A stretch of DNA of 30,668 bases from CAYVZU01 sp964455935 (GTDB lineage: Bacteria > Fibrobacterota > CAYVZU01), in the NCBI GenBank assembly GCA_964455935.1, contig CAYVZU010000034.1, positions 1-30,668 of the forward strand. The letters run 5' to 3'. The notes below the pieces were generated by a model, which saw nothing but the letters and a program-made list of their open reading frames with translations, did not search any database and was not told the DNA's origin. The translations under genes and the position numbers were made by a program. Positions within the stretch are counted from its first letter, which is position 1. Every line of letters starts with the position of its first letter. This document shows positions 1-8,193 of the stretch, one piece after another.

Positions 1-132
1 TCCAAAAAACGACCCCCAATTAACAAATCAACACGCAGATCGCCGAACGGTTACCCTTGATCCGGGGACTTGGACGCATGATAGCAACAAGCAACCGGGG
101 CCAGTGGCGATCATGATACCCACTTCAGGACA

Positions 133-159
133 AAAGCACCTCACCCAAACAGGTGTTTT
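133..159. terminator. Possible bidirectional terminator hairpin
   Basis: A 9-bp stem (133-141 with 151-159, one G-T wobble) encloses a 9-base loop. The arms end in an A-run on the left and a T-run on the right, so the hairpin looks like a weak terminator on either strand. It could end a transcript entering from the left edge. It is the second hairpin downstream of gdhA. The U-tract is short (4), so this is tentative. Confidence 0.35.
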
Positions 160-268
160 CTACGGGTGATGGAGCAACCAGCGGGCCAGCAGAACGGCAG
201 CCCATATGAAGCGGTCAAGAGTTGATTTTCAGGATTCATCTTTGCAAGGCAAGCAGGAATATCTTCGC

Positions 269-302
269 AAAAAAAGAGAGGCGCCGCATATATGGCGCCT
301 CT
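269..302 (-). terminator. Rho-independent terminator of gdhA
   Basis: A perfect 9-bp inverted repeat (277-285 agaggcgcc, 294-302 ggcgcctct) has an 8-base loop. On the minus strand it is followed by seven T residues (269-275 read as A on plus). It lies about 30 bases after the gdhA stop and is the clearest terminator in the window. The rest of 1-330 shows no convincing gene. Confidence 0.85.
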
Positions 303-330
303 GATTGAAAGGGTGGGGTACGGAGAGCAG

Positions 331-1569
331 TTATTGTGCGCCGCGGGCAACCAAGGCCTGGACCACCCGCTCAAGGGCAAGGCAATAGGCGGCCGAACGC
401 AACGTAAGCTTGCGCTCCTGCGCGAATTGCCTTGTTCGGTTATAGCCCTTCTGGATCTTTTTGTAGAGCCGCGTATTGACATCCTCTTCTTCCCAGTAAA
501 ATCCCTCGCGGTTCTGGACCCATTCGTAGTAGGACACAACCACGCCGCCGGCATTGGCAAGAATATCCGGAACCACAGTCACGTTCTTGGAAGCCAGTAT
601 CGCGTCCGCCTCGGCCGTGGTGGGACCGTTGGCGCCCTCCACAATAAGCCGCGCCTTGACTTTGTCCGCATTCTTGGCCGTGATGGCGTTTTCCATGGCG
701 CAGGGCAGGAGCACATCGCAATCCGTGGCGATCAGGTCATCGATCGGCTCGGCGCCCGCGAACCCGGCCACACCGCCCCGCTCGCGGCAGTGCCGAACCA
801 GAGCCGGAACATCGAGACCCGCATCGCTGCGCACATTTCCGGTCACATCGCCGACAGCCACAACCCGGATTCCCTTTTCCGCGAGTGCCAAGGCCGCATG
901 CGATCCTACATTTCCAAACCCCTGTACGGCGGCGCGGAAATTTTCCATTCCCAGATCGCGACAGGCTTCCAGCATTGCGCAAACGACGCCCCGGCCTGTG
1001 GCCTCTTTGCGGCCTAGCGATCCGCCTAGATAAACGGGTTTACCAGTGACAACCGCCCGGGCCACATCGTGGTGCTTTCGGAATTCGTCGTAGATCCAGG
1101 CCATCTCGCGCTCGCCCGTTCCCATGTCCGGCGCAGGAATATCGATGCTGGGGCCGATGTCATTATCCAGGCGGTAGGTATACTTGCGCACCAGCCGCTC
1201 CAGTTCAGCAATGCTCAGCGACTTGGGTTCCACGGCAATCCCGCCCTTGGCCCCGCCAAACGGGATCTCGACCAGCGAGGTTTTCAAGGTCATCCAGAGG
1301 GCCAGTGCCTTGACTTCTTCCAGGTCCACGCGGGGATGAAACCGGATGCCGCCTTTGTAGGGTCCCAATACATCGCTGTGCTGAATACGAAAGCACTTGA
1401 ACACGGCAATCGACCCGTCGTCCTTCTGCAGCGAGGCCCGGAACTGAACGATCTTGTCAGGGATACGGAGGCGTTCGACGATGGCCAGATTCGGGTGGCG
1501 CTCCTGGATTCCAAGCTGGTTGAGACTCTTCTCGACGAGATTCATTGCATTTTCGAAAATTGAACTCAT
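331..1569 (-). CDS. gdhA: Glutamate dehydrogenase
   Basis: A cytoplasmic enzyme for the reversible oxidative deamination of glutamate to 2-oxoglutarate and ammonium. The 412 residues fit the family. Visible landmarks are the N-terminal dimerisation/substrate domain with LGPYKGGIRFHP (about 68-79), the substrate-binding lysine block PFGGAKGG with Lys108, and the catalytic Asp148 in PAPDMGTG. A Rossmann domain follows with GFGNVG (217-222) and the nucleotide loop AVGDVTG. An Asp at the end of the second Rossmann strand favours NAD over NADP (inference). The ATG at 1569 was chosen over an upstream in-frame start at 1629 because the family N-terminus begins here and AAAGAGAA lies just upstream. 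The acetyltransferase gene ends 13 bases before it, so the two are probably co-transcribed. A strong terminator follows. Confidence 0.95.
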   Translation of the reverse strand: MSSIFENAMNLVEKSLNQLGIQERHPNLAIVERLRIPDKIVQFRASLQKDDGSIAVFKCFRIQHSDVLGPYKGGIRFHPRVDLEEVKALALWMTLKTSLVEIPFGGAKGGIAVEPKSLSIAELERLVRKYTYRLDNDIGPSIDIPAPDMGTGEREMAWIYDEFRKHHDVARAVVTGKPVYLGGSLGRKEATGRGVVCAMLEACRDLGMENFRAAVQGFGNVGSHAALALAEKGIRVVAVGDVTGNVRSDAGLDVPALVRHCRERGGVAGFAGAEPIDDLIATDCDVLLPCAMENAITAKNADKVKARLIVEGANGPTTAEADAILASKNVTVVPDILANAGGVVVSYYEWVQNREGFYWEEEDVNTRLYKKIQKGYNRTRQFAQERKLTLRSAAYCLALERVVQALVARGAQ

Positions 1570-1582
1570 GGCAGTTCTCTTT

Positions 1583-2578
1583 CTAGAAGATCCGTCGATA
1601 GTACGTCTTCCTCTGGCAACCATTGGCACCCATGGACTCCTTGAAATTTATCAGCGACCACGAAGGTTCCATGGGATCGGGCGCAAAGGTATCGGCCGAG
1701 ACCCCATAGTCGTAGTATTTGTATCCCTTCTGGTTGCACCAGACAATCGCGTGCTCGATCAGGTAATTGACCGTAAACAGATTCCGATATTCGTAAAGGT
1801 GCATGGTATAAAAATTCAATACGCAGTTGCGGTTTGCGACAAACAGGAGCTGGCCGGCAATGGGGTCATCTTCGAGATAAGCCATAAATAGGACCAGCGA
1901 GCCGGGCAGAGCCGTGTCGAGCCACTTCAAATCTTCGAGCGAGTGCGTGGGCTTGACCTCGAATTTTTCCTTGTTCTTCAAGAGAATTGGATAAAATGTG
2001 TCAAAATCGTTTTGCTGAACGATTCGCACGCCTTTGTTGATTGCCTTGTTGATCTTGTGCCGGGTGTTCTGCGACAGGTCCTCTTTGGAGTGGATGCGGG
2101 CAAAATCGATGACGGAAGAATAGAGCGAGCTGATCTGTATGAAATGGTTGTAGTGCAGGCTGTATTCCATCACCTCGTTGAACGTATCGTAATAAATCTG
2201 CATGGGAGGAGTCAGGTACGCCTCTTTAATTCCCTGCTCACCGCAGTATTTGATGAACGACTTTACAATGGCATCCCCGTCCTCGATCCCCAAATCCGGA
2301 CCGATCACGAACCCGCCAAAACTGGCGCCCGACGGACTCTTGAACATATCGCCCATTACGGCCCCGGACAGCACGGAGATCAGCTGATCTCCTTTATAAA
2401 ACATGAGGTGGCGCCAATTGAACCGGCCCTGCGGGTGATACGAAAGGAACGCCTGCTTGTGAAAGATCGTGCCATTGGAGGAGGCATCGACAAAGGCGTC
2501 CCAGGTTCCGAGGTCCTTTTGGTAATAGGCCCGGACTTCAATGGGGCAATTTCCATTCACTTTACACCAGCCTTCCAC
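1583..2578 (-). CDS. FemAB-like GNAT-fold acyl/aminoacyl transferase
   Basis: A 331-residue protein resembling the FemAB / GNAT family (acetyltransferase_6 type) found beside exopolysaccharide and peptidoglycan genes. The N-terminal strand reads IEVRAYYQKDLGTWDAFV. It is followed by the typical TIFHKQAFL and a basic helix with NTRHKINKA. The C-terminal half has the GNAT-like QLLFVANRNCVLNFY strand and the conserved YYDYG turn with SLINFKESMGA, as seen when these enzymes recognise CoA or aminoacyl donors. The acceptor is unknown. The start is uncertain: GTG at 2578 or GTG at 2560, the latter with GGAAGG about ten bases upstream. It is divergent from the polysaccharide cluster and 13 bases upstream of gdhA. 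Confidence 0.8.
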   Translation of the reverse strand: MEGWCKVNGNCPIEVRAYYQKDLGTWDAFVDASSNGTIFHKQAFLSYHPQGRFNWRHLMFYKGDQLISVLSGAVMGDMFKSPSGASFGGFVIGPDLGIEDGDAIVKSFIKYCGEQGIKEAYLTPPMQIYYDTFNEVMEYSLHYNHFIQISSLYSSVIDFARIHSKEDLSQNTRHKINKAINKGVRIVQQNDFDTFYPILLKNKEKFEVKPTHSLEDLKWLDTALPGSLVLFMAYLEDDPIAGQLLFVANRNCVLNFYTMHLYEYRNLFTVNYLIEHAIVWCNQKGYKYYDYGVSADTFAPDPMEPSWSLINFKESMGANGCQRKTYYRRIF

Positions 2579-2770
2579 CGCCTCGAATAGATGGAGACGG
2601 CACTGAGGTCAAAAATCGTTAGTGGACTAGCCATATTCAAGCACAACAAAGAAAACAGCCCAATCGCCTTATGGGGCAGCCGCAAACCGCCGAGGATCAA
2701 GGAGTTATATTAATGTCGCGCCCAAAGAACCGCCGAAACGGGTGCGACCAAACAGCGAAGGAAGCTGAAA
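2579..2770. promoter_or_regulatory. Divergent intergenic region
   Basis: This 192-base gap separates the minus-strand acetyltransferase/gdhA unit from the plus-strand cluster, so promoters for both should lie here. I see no convincing sigma-70 boxes; a TATATT at 2707 lacks a good -35. A strong ribosome-binding sequence AAGGAG at 2699-2704 stands 8 bases before an ATG at 2713. That ATG opens a 47-codon frame running into the start of the next gene. Confidence 0.35.
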
Positions 2771-3958
2771 ATGAAGAGAAGAACTGCGTTCCGGGCATTT
2801 GGAGTACTGGTCTTATCATTTGCACCCTCGCTTTTTGCCAAACCCATGTTTATTAATTATTCGGTTTATCTTACGGATAAGACAGGCACTCCCCGGACGG
2901 ACATTGTTGACAAGGGGGTCTATTTCCGTCTCTATGACGCAAACCAGGCGGGAAGCCTGCTTTGGAGCGAAACCATCATCACCTCGGCCCCAAAAGGCTT
3001 TCTGCAGGTGAAGCTTGGAAAGGGTACGCCCATTAACCCCGCTGCAATTGCCGCCGCGCCGGCACTGTGGCTTGAAATGCAGATTGGAAGTGAGCCTGTG
3101 TTCCCCAGACAGGAAATTGCCACGTCTTTCTATGCTGTCGCGGCCAACCATGCCGACACCGCTTCCTTTTCAGTGGTTTCCGGCAATGCCTTGCAGTTTG
3201 GCGGAAAAGCACCCGATTCCTACGCGCTAACGAGCCAGATACCCGGGAAACCGACTCGCGTGGATTCGTCCGCTTTCAGCGACACGGCCTTTTTCGCAAC
3301 AACAGCGCTGCAACTCAAGGTGGTGCCCACAAGAATTGATACCGCATCCGTTGCCGACAAAGCCGTTACGCTCCTAGCCGGTGCCTCCACTCTTGGAGAT
3401 TTAGCCATCAACGGACAGGTTGCGGCCAATACGTATGCGTATCGACTGCCGAAGACGGTGAGGTATTATTTCAGTTCAGACCAAATAATCAGACCTGATT
3501 GGACAATTGCAGCATGGTCCACATCCGGTAGTCATTCAGCATTCGCCTCATATCCCAACGTAGCGGTCAATTGGAAGCAAGTTGCCCTGATACCGTTTGC
3601 TCCGAAAAGCGGTTCCAAGCTAAAGAAGATCATGGTTCGGGTGACCGACGCCTCAACTGGCTTGCCGGATATCGGCGTGAGCCTTGCATACAGGGATTTC
3701 GATTCCAATTCAACGGAGTATGGTGCTTTATTATTGTGCTCGAAATTTTATCAGCAGTCAAGTGCCTATCAATACGGGGTTGAAACGACCGGATTGAACA
3801 GCGCCAGCGTTTTTCATGATTTGGAGATATCCAAAGACTTCACTTTAAATTCGACAAGCCTCCAATACTATTGCGGGGTGAGTTTTACCGAAAACACAAC
3901 ACCGGGCACAAATTGGTTTGAGTTCGCAATTTTCGAAGTGGAAGAATACGAGCCATAA
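2771..3958 (+). CDS. Secreted protein with surface-adhesin-like N-terminal domain
   Basis: A 395-residue exported protein of unknown function. The signal peptide is clear: KRR, a hydrophobic core, and cleavage near A23 in SLFA-K. Residues about 28-125 match a widespread extracellular pattern (a 'NYSVYLTD..G.P' opening, 'YFRLYDANQAGSLLWSET', 'GFLQVKLG', 'ALWLEMQIG.EPVFPRQEIATSFYAVAANHADTA'), usually placed before fibre-like or adhesin-like regions. The middle is rich in Ser/Thr/Ala with repeated D-T-A motifs. The C-terminal 170 residues look like an all-beta domain. The start is supported by AAGGAAG six bases upstream. The radical SAM gene begins six bases after the stop, so they share a transcript. 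It could be a surface-layer or matrix component tied to the polysaccharide made downstream (inference). Confidence 0.7.
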   Translation: MKRRTAFRAFGVLVLSFAPSLFAKPMFINYSVYLTDKTGTPRTDIVDKGVYFRLYDANQAGSLLWSETIITSAPKGFLQVKLGKGTPINPAAIAAAPALWLEMQIGSEPVFPRQEIATSFYAVAANHADTASFSVVSGNALQFGGKAPDSYALTSQIPGKPTRVDSSAFSDTAFFATTALQLKVVPTRIDTASVADKAVTLLAGASTLGDLAINGQVAANTYAYRLPKTVRYYFSSDQIIRPDWTIAAWSTSGSHSAFASYPNVAVNWKQVALIPFAPKSGSKLKKIMVRVTDASTGLPDIGVSLAYRDFDSNSTEYGALLLCSKFYQQSSAYQYGVETTGLNSASVFHDLEISKDFTLNSTSLQYYCGVSFTENTTPGTNWFEFAIFEVEEYEP

Positions 3959-3964
3959 TTACGG

Positions 3965-5338
3965 ATGAAAATACTCCTCATTAAGCCCGCCGGCAGTATC
4001 GCCGAAGAGTGCTGCGGTGGAAGCCGCCCCCATAAAATGCTTCCCGCACAAATGGTTTTATGCGCCTCCTTTCTCAGACGAATGGGCCTTGACGTCGGCG
4101 TTAATGATCTGCAGGTTCAGCCCAAGGCAAACTGGAACGCCTTCGATGTACTGGTCTTCTGGATCAGCGTTGTCGATACGTTTTTCGAAGAAATCGCACT
4201 TGTCAGGGAGGCCAAGAAACTAAAGAGAATGACCATTGTGGTGCCCAACGATGCATTTGGGCTTGAAATAGAAATCATGAAAAAAGTGCCGGAGATCGAT
4301 GCGCTCGTGCAGGTTCACGAACGGGAATTAACCCTGCATGCATTTCTTCACACATTGGCTTCCGCCGGGGAGGCACAGCCAATCCCCGGAATTCTGCTCC
4401 GAAGGGGAGATCAGGTCCTCGATGGAGGCCCGTGTCCCCCGGCCAAGGATCTATCTCACCTGGAAAGTGCCGTAGATATCTACAGGGAATTGCCTCTCGG
4501 CAAATACAATATGGCTCACATCCTTACGGGCAAGGGTTGTCCCTTCCCTTGTGATTACTGCAATTACCGAAACACCCGACCGCGCAAGCGGCCAATTCGG
4601 GAAATCATCAGGGATATCGAATTTCTGATGCCTCGCTTCCGTTCAATCATCCTGCTGGACCTCAACATTGCGGTGGACAAGACCTGGGTCAAGGAGTTTC
4701 TGGCGGAGCTTTCGCGATTGCGTCCAACTTCGGTTTTCTCCTCCGATTGTAGAATCGAGGATTTGCAGGATAGCAACTTGCTCGCACTCTTCAAGGGAGC
4801 CGGGTTTATTCATCTGACGGTAGGAATCGAGCATGTCTCGCAGGAAATCCTGGAGGGCATTCATAAGGTTTTCCCCAACCGCTACGTTCTTGATGGAGTC
4901 CGAAACTGCAAAAAGGCCGGAATCATCCCATTCCTATGTTTCATGGTAGGCCTTCCTGAAGAAAGTGAGCACACGCTTCGGGAGCTGGATCGTTTTCTCT
5001 CCCGGCCACCATACTTTCCCTTCGATGTCTATCCGGTCATTCCAAGCCCCAAACTCCTCCCAAGGTACGCGGAGCGCAACCTGATCCGAAAGATGGGTCT
5101 GGAGGCCATCGTGTCGGCCTGGACGGAGCTGCCCTATCGATCTCAATTCTTGAGCGCGGCACAGATTCAAGAGGCGGCGGTCCGTTTGAAAAGCAAAACC
5201 AAATCTCCAGGCTATTTGTTTGAAAGCAAGCTATTGCGACTCATCTGCATTCTAAAATCGCGGAATTTCGGGCTGATTTTCCGCCAGATTTTACCAGGAT
5301 TTCTTGTGTTCACGAGGAAGATCGCGCAGATCGGGTAA
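3965..5338 (+). CDS. B12-binding-type radical SAM protein
   Basis: A 457-residue cytoplasmic enzyme. The N-terminal 1-150 resembles the Rossmann-like cobalamin-binding domain of this superfamily (MKILLIKPAG..., a later RRMGLDVGVNDLQ), but it has no clear DxHxxG cobalamin motif. The radical SAM core begins with GKGCPFPCDYCNYR, which carries the CxxxCxxC cluster cysteines C192, C196 and C199. Later strands include IILLDLNIAVDK, SSDCRIEDL and GIEHVSQEIL, as in Elp3-like cores, and a basic tail follows. Substrate and reaction cannot be read from sequence. Its place between a secreted protein and a flippase suggests modification of a glycan, lipid or secreted peptide. The flippase ATG follows its stop after one base. 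Confidence 0.8.
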   Translation: MKILLIKPAGSIAEECCGGSRPHKMLPAQMVLCASFLRRMGLDVGVNDLQVQPKANWNAFDVLVFWISVVDTFFEEIALVREAKKLKRMTIVVPNDAFGLEIEIMKKVPEIDALVQVHERELTLHAFLHTLASAGEAQPIPGILLRRGDQVLDGGPCPPAKDLSHLESAVDIYRELPLGKYNMAHILTGKGCPFPCDYCNYRNTRPRKRPIREIIRDIEFLMPRFRSIILLDLNIAVDKTWVKEFLAELSRLRPTSVFSSDCRIEDLQDSNLLALFKGAGFIHLTVGIEHVSQEILEGIHKVFPNRYVLDGVRNCKKAGIIPFLCFMVGLPEESEHTLRELDRFLSRPPYFPFDVYPVIPSPKLLPRYAERNLIRKMGLEAIVSAWTELPYRSQFLSAAQIQEAAVRLKSKTKSPGYLFESKLLRLICILKSRNFGLIFRQILPGFLVFTRKIAQIG

Positions 5339-5339
5339 T

Positions 5340-6833
5340 ATGAGTACCCCTTCCGGCATTGCCTCATTCGGCTTTCTCGCCCGAAATACTCTTTTCTATG
5401 GGTTCGGATTTGCCGCCGCAAAAAGCATAAGCTTGCTGCTGTTGCCGCTCTATACAAATGTTTTTTCCCCTGCCGAGTACGGCTTGATCACACTCCTTTC
5501 GGTATTCCTTCTGTGTTTTGGAAGCATTTATGGATTGGGCATATTGGAGTCGCTGGCGCGCTTCTTTTCACTGGCCAATGACGAATCCGAACGGCGCAAC
5601 ATTTTTTCATCAGCTGCTTTATGCATTGCGGCCAGTTCCCTCTGCTTCTTCCTGGTTTCGGTCTGGTTTTCCAGTGAACTTTCCCTCGTTATTTTTGGGA
5701 GCGCCAATTGGGGAACCTTCGTCGTAGTGGGGGCCGGGTCCATCGTTTTGGATCAACTGGTCCAGGTACAACTCCAGCTTCTTCGAATACAGCATAGGGT
5801 CGTTCTTTATTCGATCAGCCTGATCGCAGGCGCAGCCGCAAATATCCTTCTTAACATCCTCCTCCTGGTTCGTTTTCATCAGGGACCCGTCGGTGTCGCA
5901 TGGGCGTTTCTGGGAAGCTCGGTTATGACTGCTCTCCTGCTGTTCCCATTTTCATATCCGCATTTCCGCTTGAAGCCCCATTGGCCCATCATCCGGAAGA
6001 TGTATTCCTATGGAGCACCATTTGTTCCGGTTTTGCTTGCGTTCGTTATGATCGAGGGAATCGATAGATACCTGCTTAAAACCTTTGCCGGCCTGGAAGT
6101 CGTTGGAGTATACGGGGCCGGCTATCGGGTGTGCTATCTCATGCTTTTCTTTGTGTCGGCATTCAACAACTCGTGGTCGCCCATTGTCCTTCAAACGGCT
6201 TCGCGGGTCAATTCGCGCCAATTTCTTTCCGGAACCTGTACATGGTTTTGCGCTGCTGCCGGTTTCCTTTTTCTGGCATTCATATTGGGGATGCCCAGAA
6301 TACTATCAATGCAGTTTCTTGGGTTTTCCCTGCTGGGGACGGAATACGGCGACTCGATCATCATTCTGCCCTACATTATCGCCGGATACATTGGCCTGGG
6401 ATTGTATTACATCTTCGCCATCGGTTTGGAGCTCACGGGCAGGACCAGGCCGCTTGCGCCGATTGCTATCCTCGCAGCCTTCGTAAATCTGACAGGCAAT
6501 CTTGTCCTGATCCCGCTTTTGAAAGATAGAATCCAGGATGGCGCGATGATTGCCAGCGCTCTTTCCACGGTTCTTGCCTACGGCGTACTCGCACTGTTGA
6601 CGGTTGTCCTCTCTCAGAAGTACTATCCGATTCCCTACAACTGGAAGAAGATAGGCAGCATTGCAGCGATCGTGGCGACCGGCTCGATCCTGCTTTATCA
6701 AGCACCCGCTTTCCTCCAATTTGGGGGAATTGTGGCGTACGTTGCGCTTCTGTTCCTTTTTCGAATACTCTCTTGGCAGGACTTTCGCACCTCGCTTTCC
6801 GAACAGATCGAATCGGCACTCGTTGACTCTTGA
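5340..6833 (+). CDS. Wzx-like polysaccharide flippase
   Basis: A 497-residue inner-membrane protein with about 12-14 hydrophobic segments. It starts with the family-typical pattern 'LARNTLFYGFGFAAAKSISLLLLPLYTNVFSPAEYGLITLL' and later has the charged helix pair around 'GIDRYLLKTFAGLEVVGVYGAGYRV'. Members of the MOP/polysaccharide-transport family flip undecaprenol-linked oligosaccharides across the inner membrane. The ATG at 5340 is one base after the radical SAM stop. An upstream TTG at 5304 would overlap that gene and adds only a basic stretch, so it was not used. The adjacent glycosyltransferases fit an O-antigen or exopolysaccharide role. Confidence 0.85.
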   Translation: MSTPSGIASFGFLARNTLFYGFGFAAAKSISLLLLPLYTNVFSPAEYGLITLLSVFLLCFGSIYGLGILESLARFFSLANDESERRNIFSSAALCIAASSLCFFLVSVWFSSELSLVIFGSANWGTFVVVGAGSIVLDQLVQVQLQLLRIQHRVVLYSISLIAGAAANILLNILLLVRFHQGPVGVAWAFLGSSVMTALLLFPFSYPHFRLKPHWPIIRKMYSYGAPFVPVLLAFVMIEGIDRYLLKTFAGLEVVGVYGAGYRVCYLMLFFVSAFNNSWSPIVLQTASRVNSRQFLSGTCTWFCAAAGFLFLAFILGMPRILSMQFLGFSLLGTEYGDSIIILPYIIAGYIGLGLYYIFAIGLELTGRTRPLAPIAILAAFVNLTGNLVLIPLLKDRIQDGAMIASALSTVLAYGVLALLTVVLSQKYYPIPYNWKKIGSIAAIVATGSILLYQAPAFLQFGGIVAYVALLFLFRILSWQDFRTSLSEQIESALVDS

Positions 6834-6839
6834 GCTTCC

Positions 6840-6965
6840 ATGTCCTCTGTTCAAATGAAAGACCCGCGTTCTGCCGATTACTACCCATCTTTTCTGTCGA
6901 TCCGAGCCGGAAATCCGAGAGATGCGCGACGCCCTCCGATAGAGGACTCCAAGTTATATTTGTAA
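6840..6965 (+). CDS. Possible 41-residue small protein
   Basis: A short open frame begins with ATG six bases after the flippase stop. It ends in TAA one base before the ATG of the GT4-type gene, so it fills the only large gap in an otherwise tightly packed cluster. The protein is hydrophilic, with MSSVQMKDPRSADYYPSFLS at its start and an end in SKLYL. It has no signal or membrane segment and no family I recognise. There is no clear Shine-Dalgarno, but neighbours also lack one. It may equally be a decayed gene remnant or a non-coding leader. Confidence 0.33.
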   Translation: MSSVQMKDPRSADYYPSFLSIRAGNPRDARRPPIEDSKLYL

Positions 6966-6966
6966 T

Positions 6967-8193
6967 ATGACTGATCCGGCGGATCTCAAGATTCTGTTGA
7001 TCACTTATCATTTCATGCCCGAAATGAATGCAGGTTCTGATCGACCAAACTCCCTTTTCAAGTATGCGGCGGAAAACGGGGTGAAGATTGACGTAGTGAC
7101 GTCGACGTTGGGCATGGATACGGTCGAGACAAATGCCGTGCGCCGAATCGAGACGATCAGCGGGTGGAATAAGCCAGCCCAGCTGCTGCGAAAATTTCCC
7201 TGCAAGTTCGGAACGAAACTGATCGAACCTTTCTTTCTCAACGTGGATTTTTATTGGCTCCGGAATGTTTTGCGGACTCTTCTCAACGAGCCCGGCACAT
7301 ACAATGCCGTATACGCAGTCTATCCCGAACCAGTGGCCCTTCTGGCGGCTGAGCAGCTTAGCCGCCGATTAGCGGTCCCCTTGATTACGGATTTTACTGA
7401 CAGCATCGGCTGTGATCCGCTCTTTCCAATGAATCGGATTCAGAAAATTACCCAGCTCCGATGGGAAAGGCGTGTCGTTCGGCATTCCGCGGCGAATCTG
7501 ACCATCGCGGAAGGATTCGAAACCTATCTTCGGGCAAAGTATCCAGGGGGAACGTTTCGGACGGTCTACAACGGCTATGATCCAGATGATTTCCCGGGAA
7601 TCTCCGCCCCTTCCGCCTTTTCGCCGAGGCCCGGAGCGATTCGCGTTTTCCATTTCGGAAACATCTCCGCCTCCCGAAAGCGCAGTATTGGCCCGCTTGC
7701 GGAGGGACTTCAACTGTTCCGGGCGCGCTCGAAGTATGCCGGCCGGGAGTTGGAACTGTGTTTTGTAGGCCGGTTCACAACGAAAGAAATGAGTCAACTG
7801 AGCGAGGCTCTGCCGGAACGTATCCGTTTCCTGCCCCACATGGCAAAGAGAGAGGGCCTGAAAATGTTGGCAGCAAACGCCGACTATCTTCTTCTTTATG
7901 GTACACCCAATCAGCCTTCCACGGTCACGTCGAAGCTTTTTGAATATCTGCGTCTTGGAAAGCCAATTCTTGGCATTTGCGGCGGAAATGAGGCGCAGCG
8001 CATTATCGCTGCCGCAGGCGCCGGGGAAACGGCGGAATTCATCCCTGAATCCGTTTGCGGCCTGTTTCAACGCGCGGTTGTGGGGGAAATTCGGTATTGC
8101 CCGGTATCCAGCTATATCGAGGGGTTCAGCCGGCGCTCCCAGGCGAAAGCCATCTTCGATTTCATCAGGCCCATTATATGTCGTCCGAACTGA
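6967..8193 (+). CDS. GT4-type glycosyltransferase
   Basis: A 408-residue GT-B fold sugar transferase, probably acting at the inner face of the cytoplasmic membrane on a lipid-linked glycan. The N-terminal domain begins LKILLITYHFMPEMNAGSDR, the usual glycine-rich acceptor-side loop. The central region has ANLTIAEGFETYLRAKYP and VYNGYDPDDF, typical of the hinge. The C-terminal domain has VFHFGNIS, LCFVGRF and the nucleotide-sugar site PSTVTSKLFEYLRLGKPIL followed by GGNEAQRII, with conserved Glu residues. Sugar donor and linkage are unknown. The start follows a TATATTTGTAAT stretch without an obvious Shine-Dalgarno. The next gene starts 16 bases before this one ends. Confidence 0.85.
   Translation: MTDPADLKILLITYHFMPEMNAGSDRPNSLFKYAAENGVKIDVVTSTLGMDTVETNAVRRIETISGWNKPAQLLRKFPCKFGTKLIEPFFLNVDFYWLRNVLRTLLNEPGTYNAVYAVYPEPVALLAAEQLSRRLAVPLITDFTDSIGCDPLFPMNRIQKITQLRWERRVVRHSAANLTIAEGFETYLRAKYPGGTFRTVYNGYDPDDFPGISAPSAFSPRPGAIRVFHFGNISASRKRSIGPLAEGLQLFRARSKYAGRELELCFVGRFTTKEMSQLSEALPERIRFLPHMAKREGLKMLAANADYLLLYGTPNQPSTVTSKLFEYLRLGKPILGICGGNEAQRIIAAAGAGETAEFIPESVCGLFQRAVVGEIRYCPVSSYIEGFSRRSQAKAIFDFIRPIICRPN

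Noticed and set aside
1..268. Possible tRNA or riboswitch in the gene-free left end
   Set aside because: There are several small hairpins, but I find no T-loop-like GTTCGAATC segment, acceptor pairing or conserved riboswitch core on either strand.
5304..5339. TTG start for the flippase
   Set aside because: It overlaps the radical SAM gene and adds basic residues not typical of the family; ATG 5340 sits right after the preceding stop.
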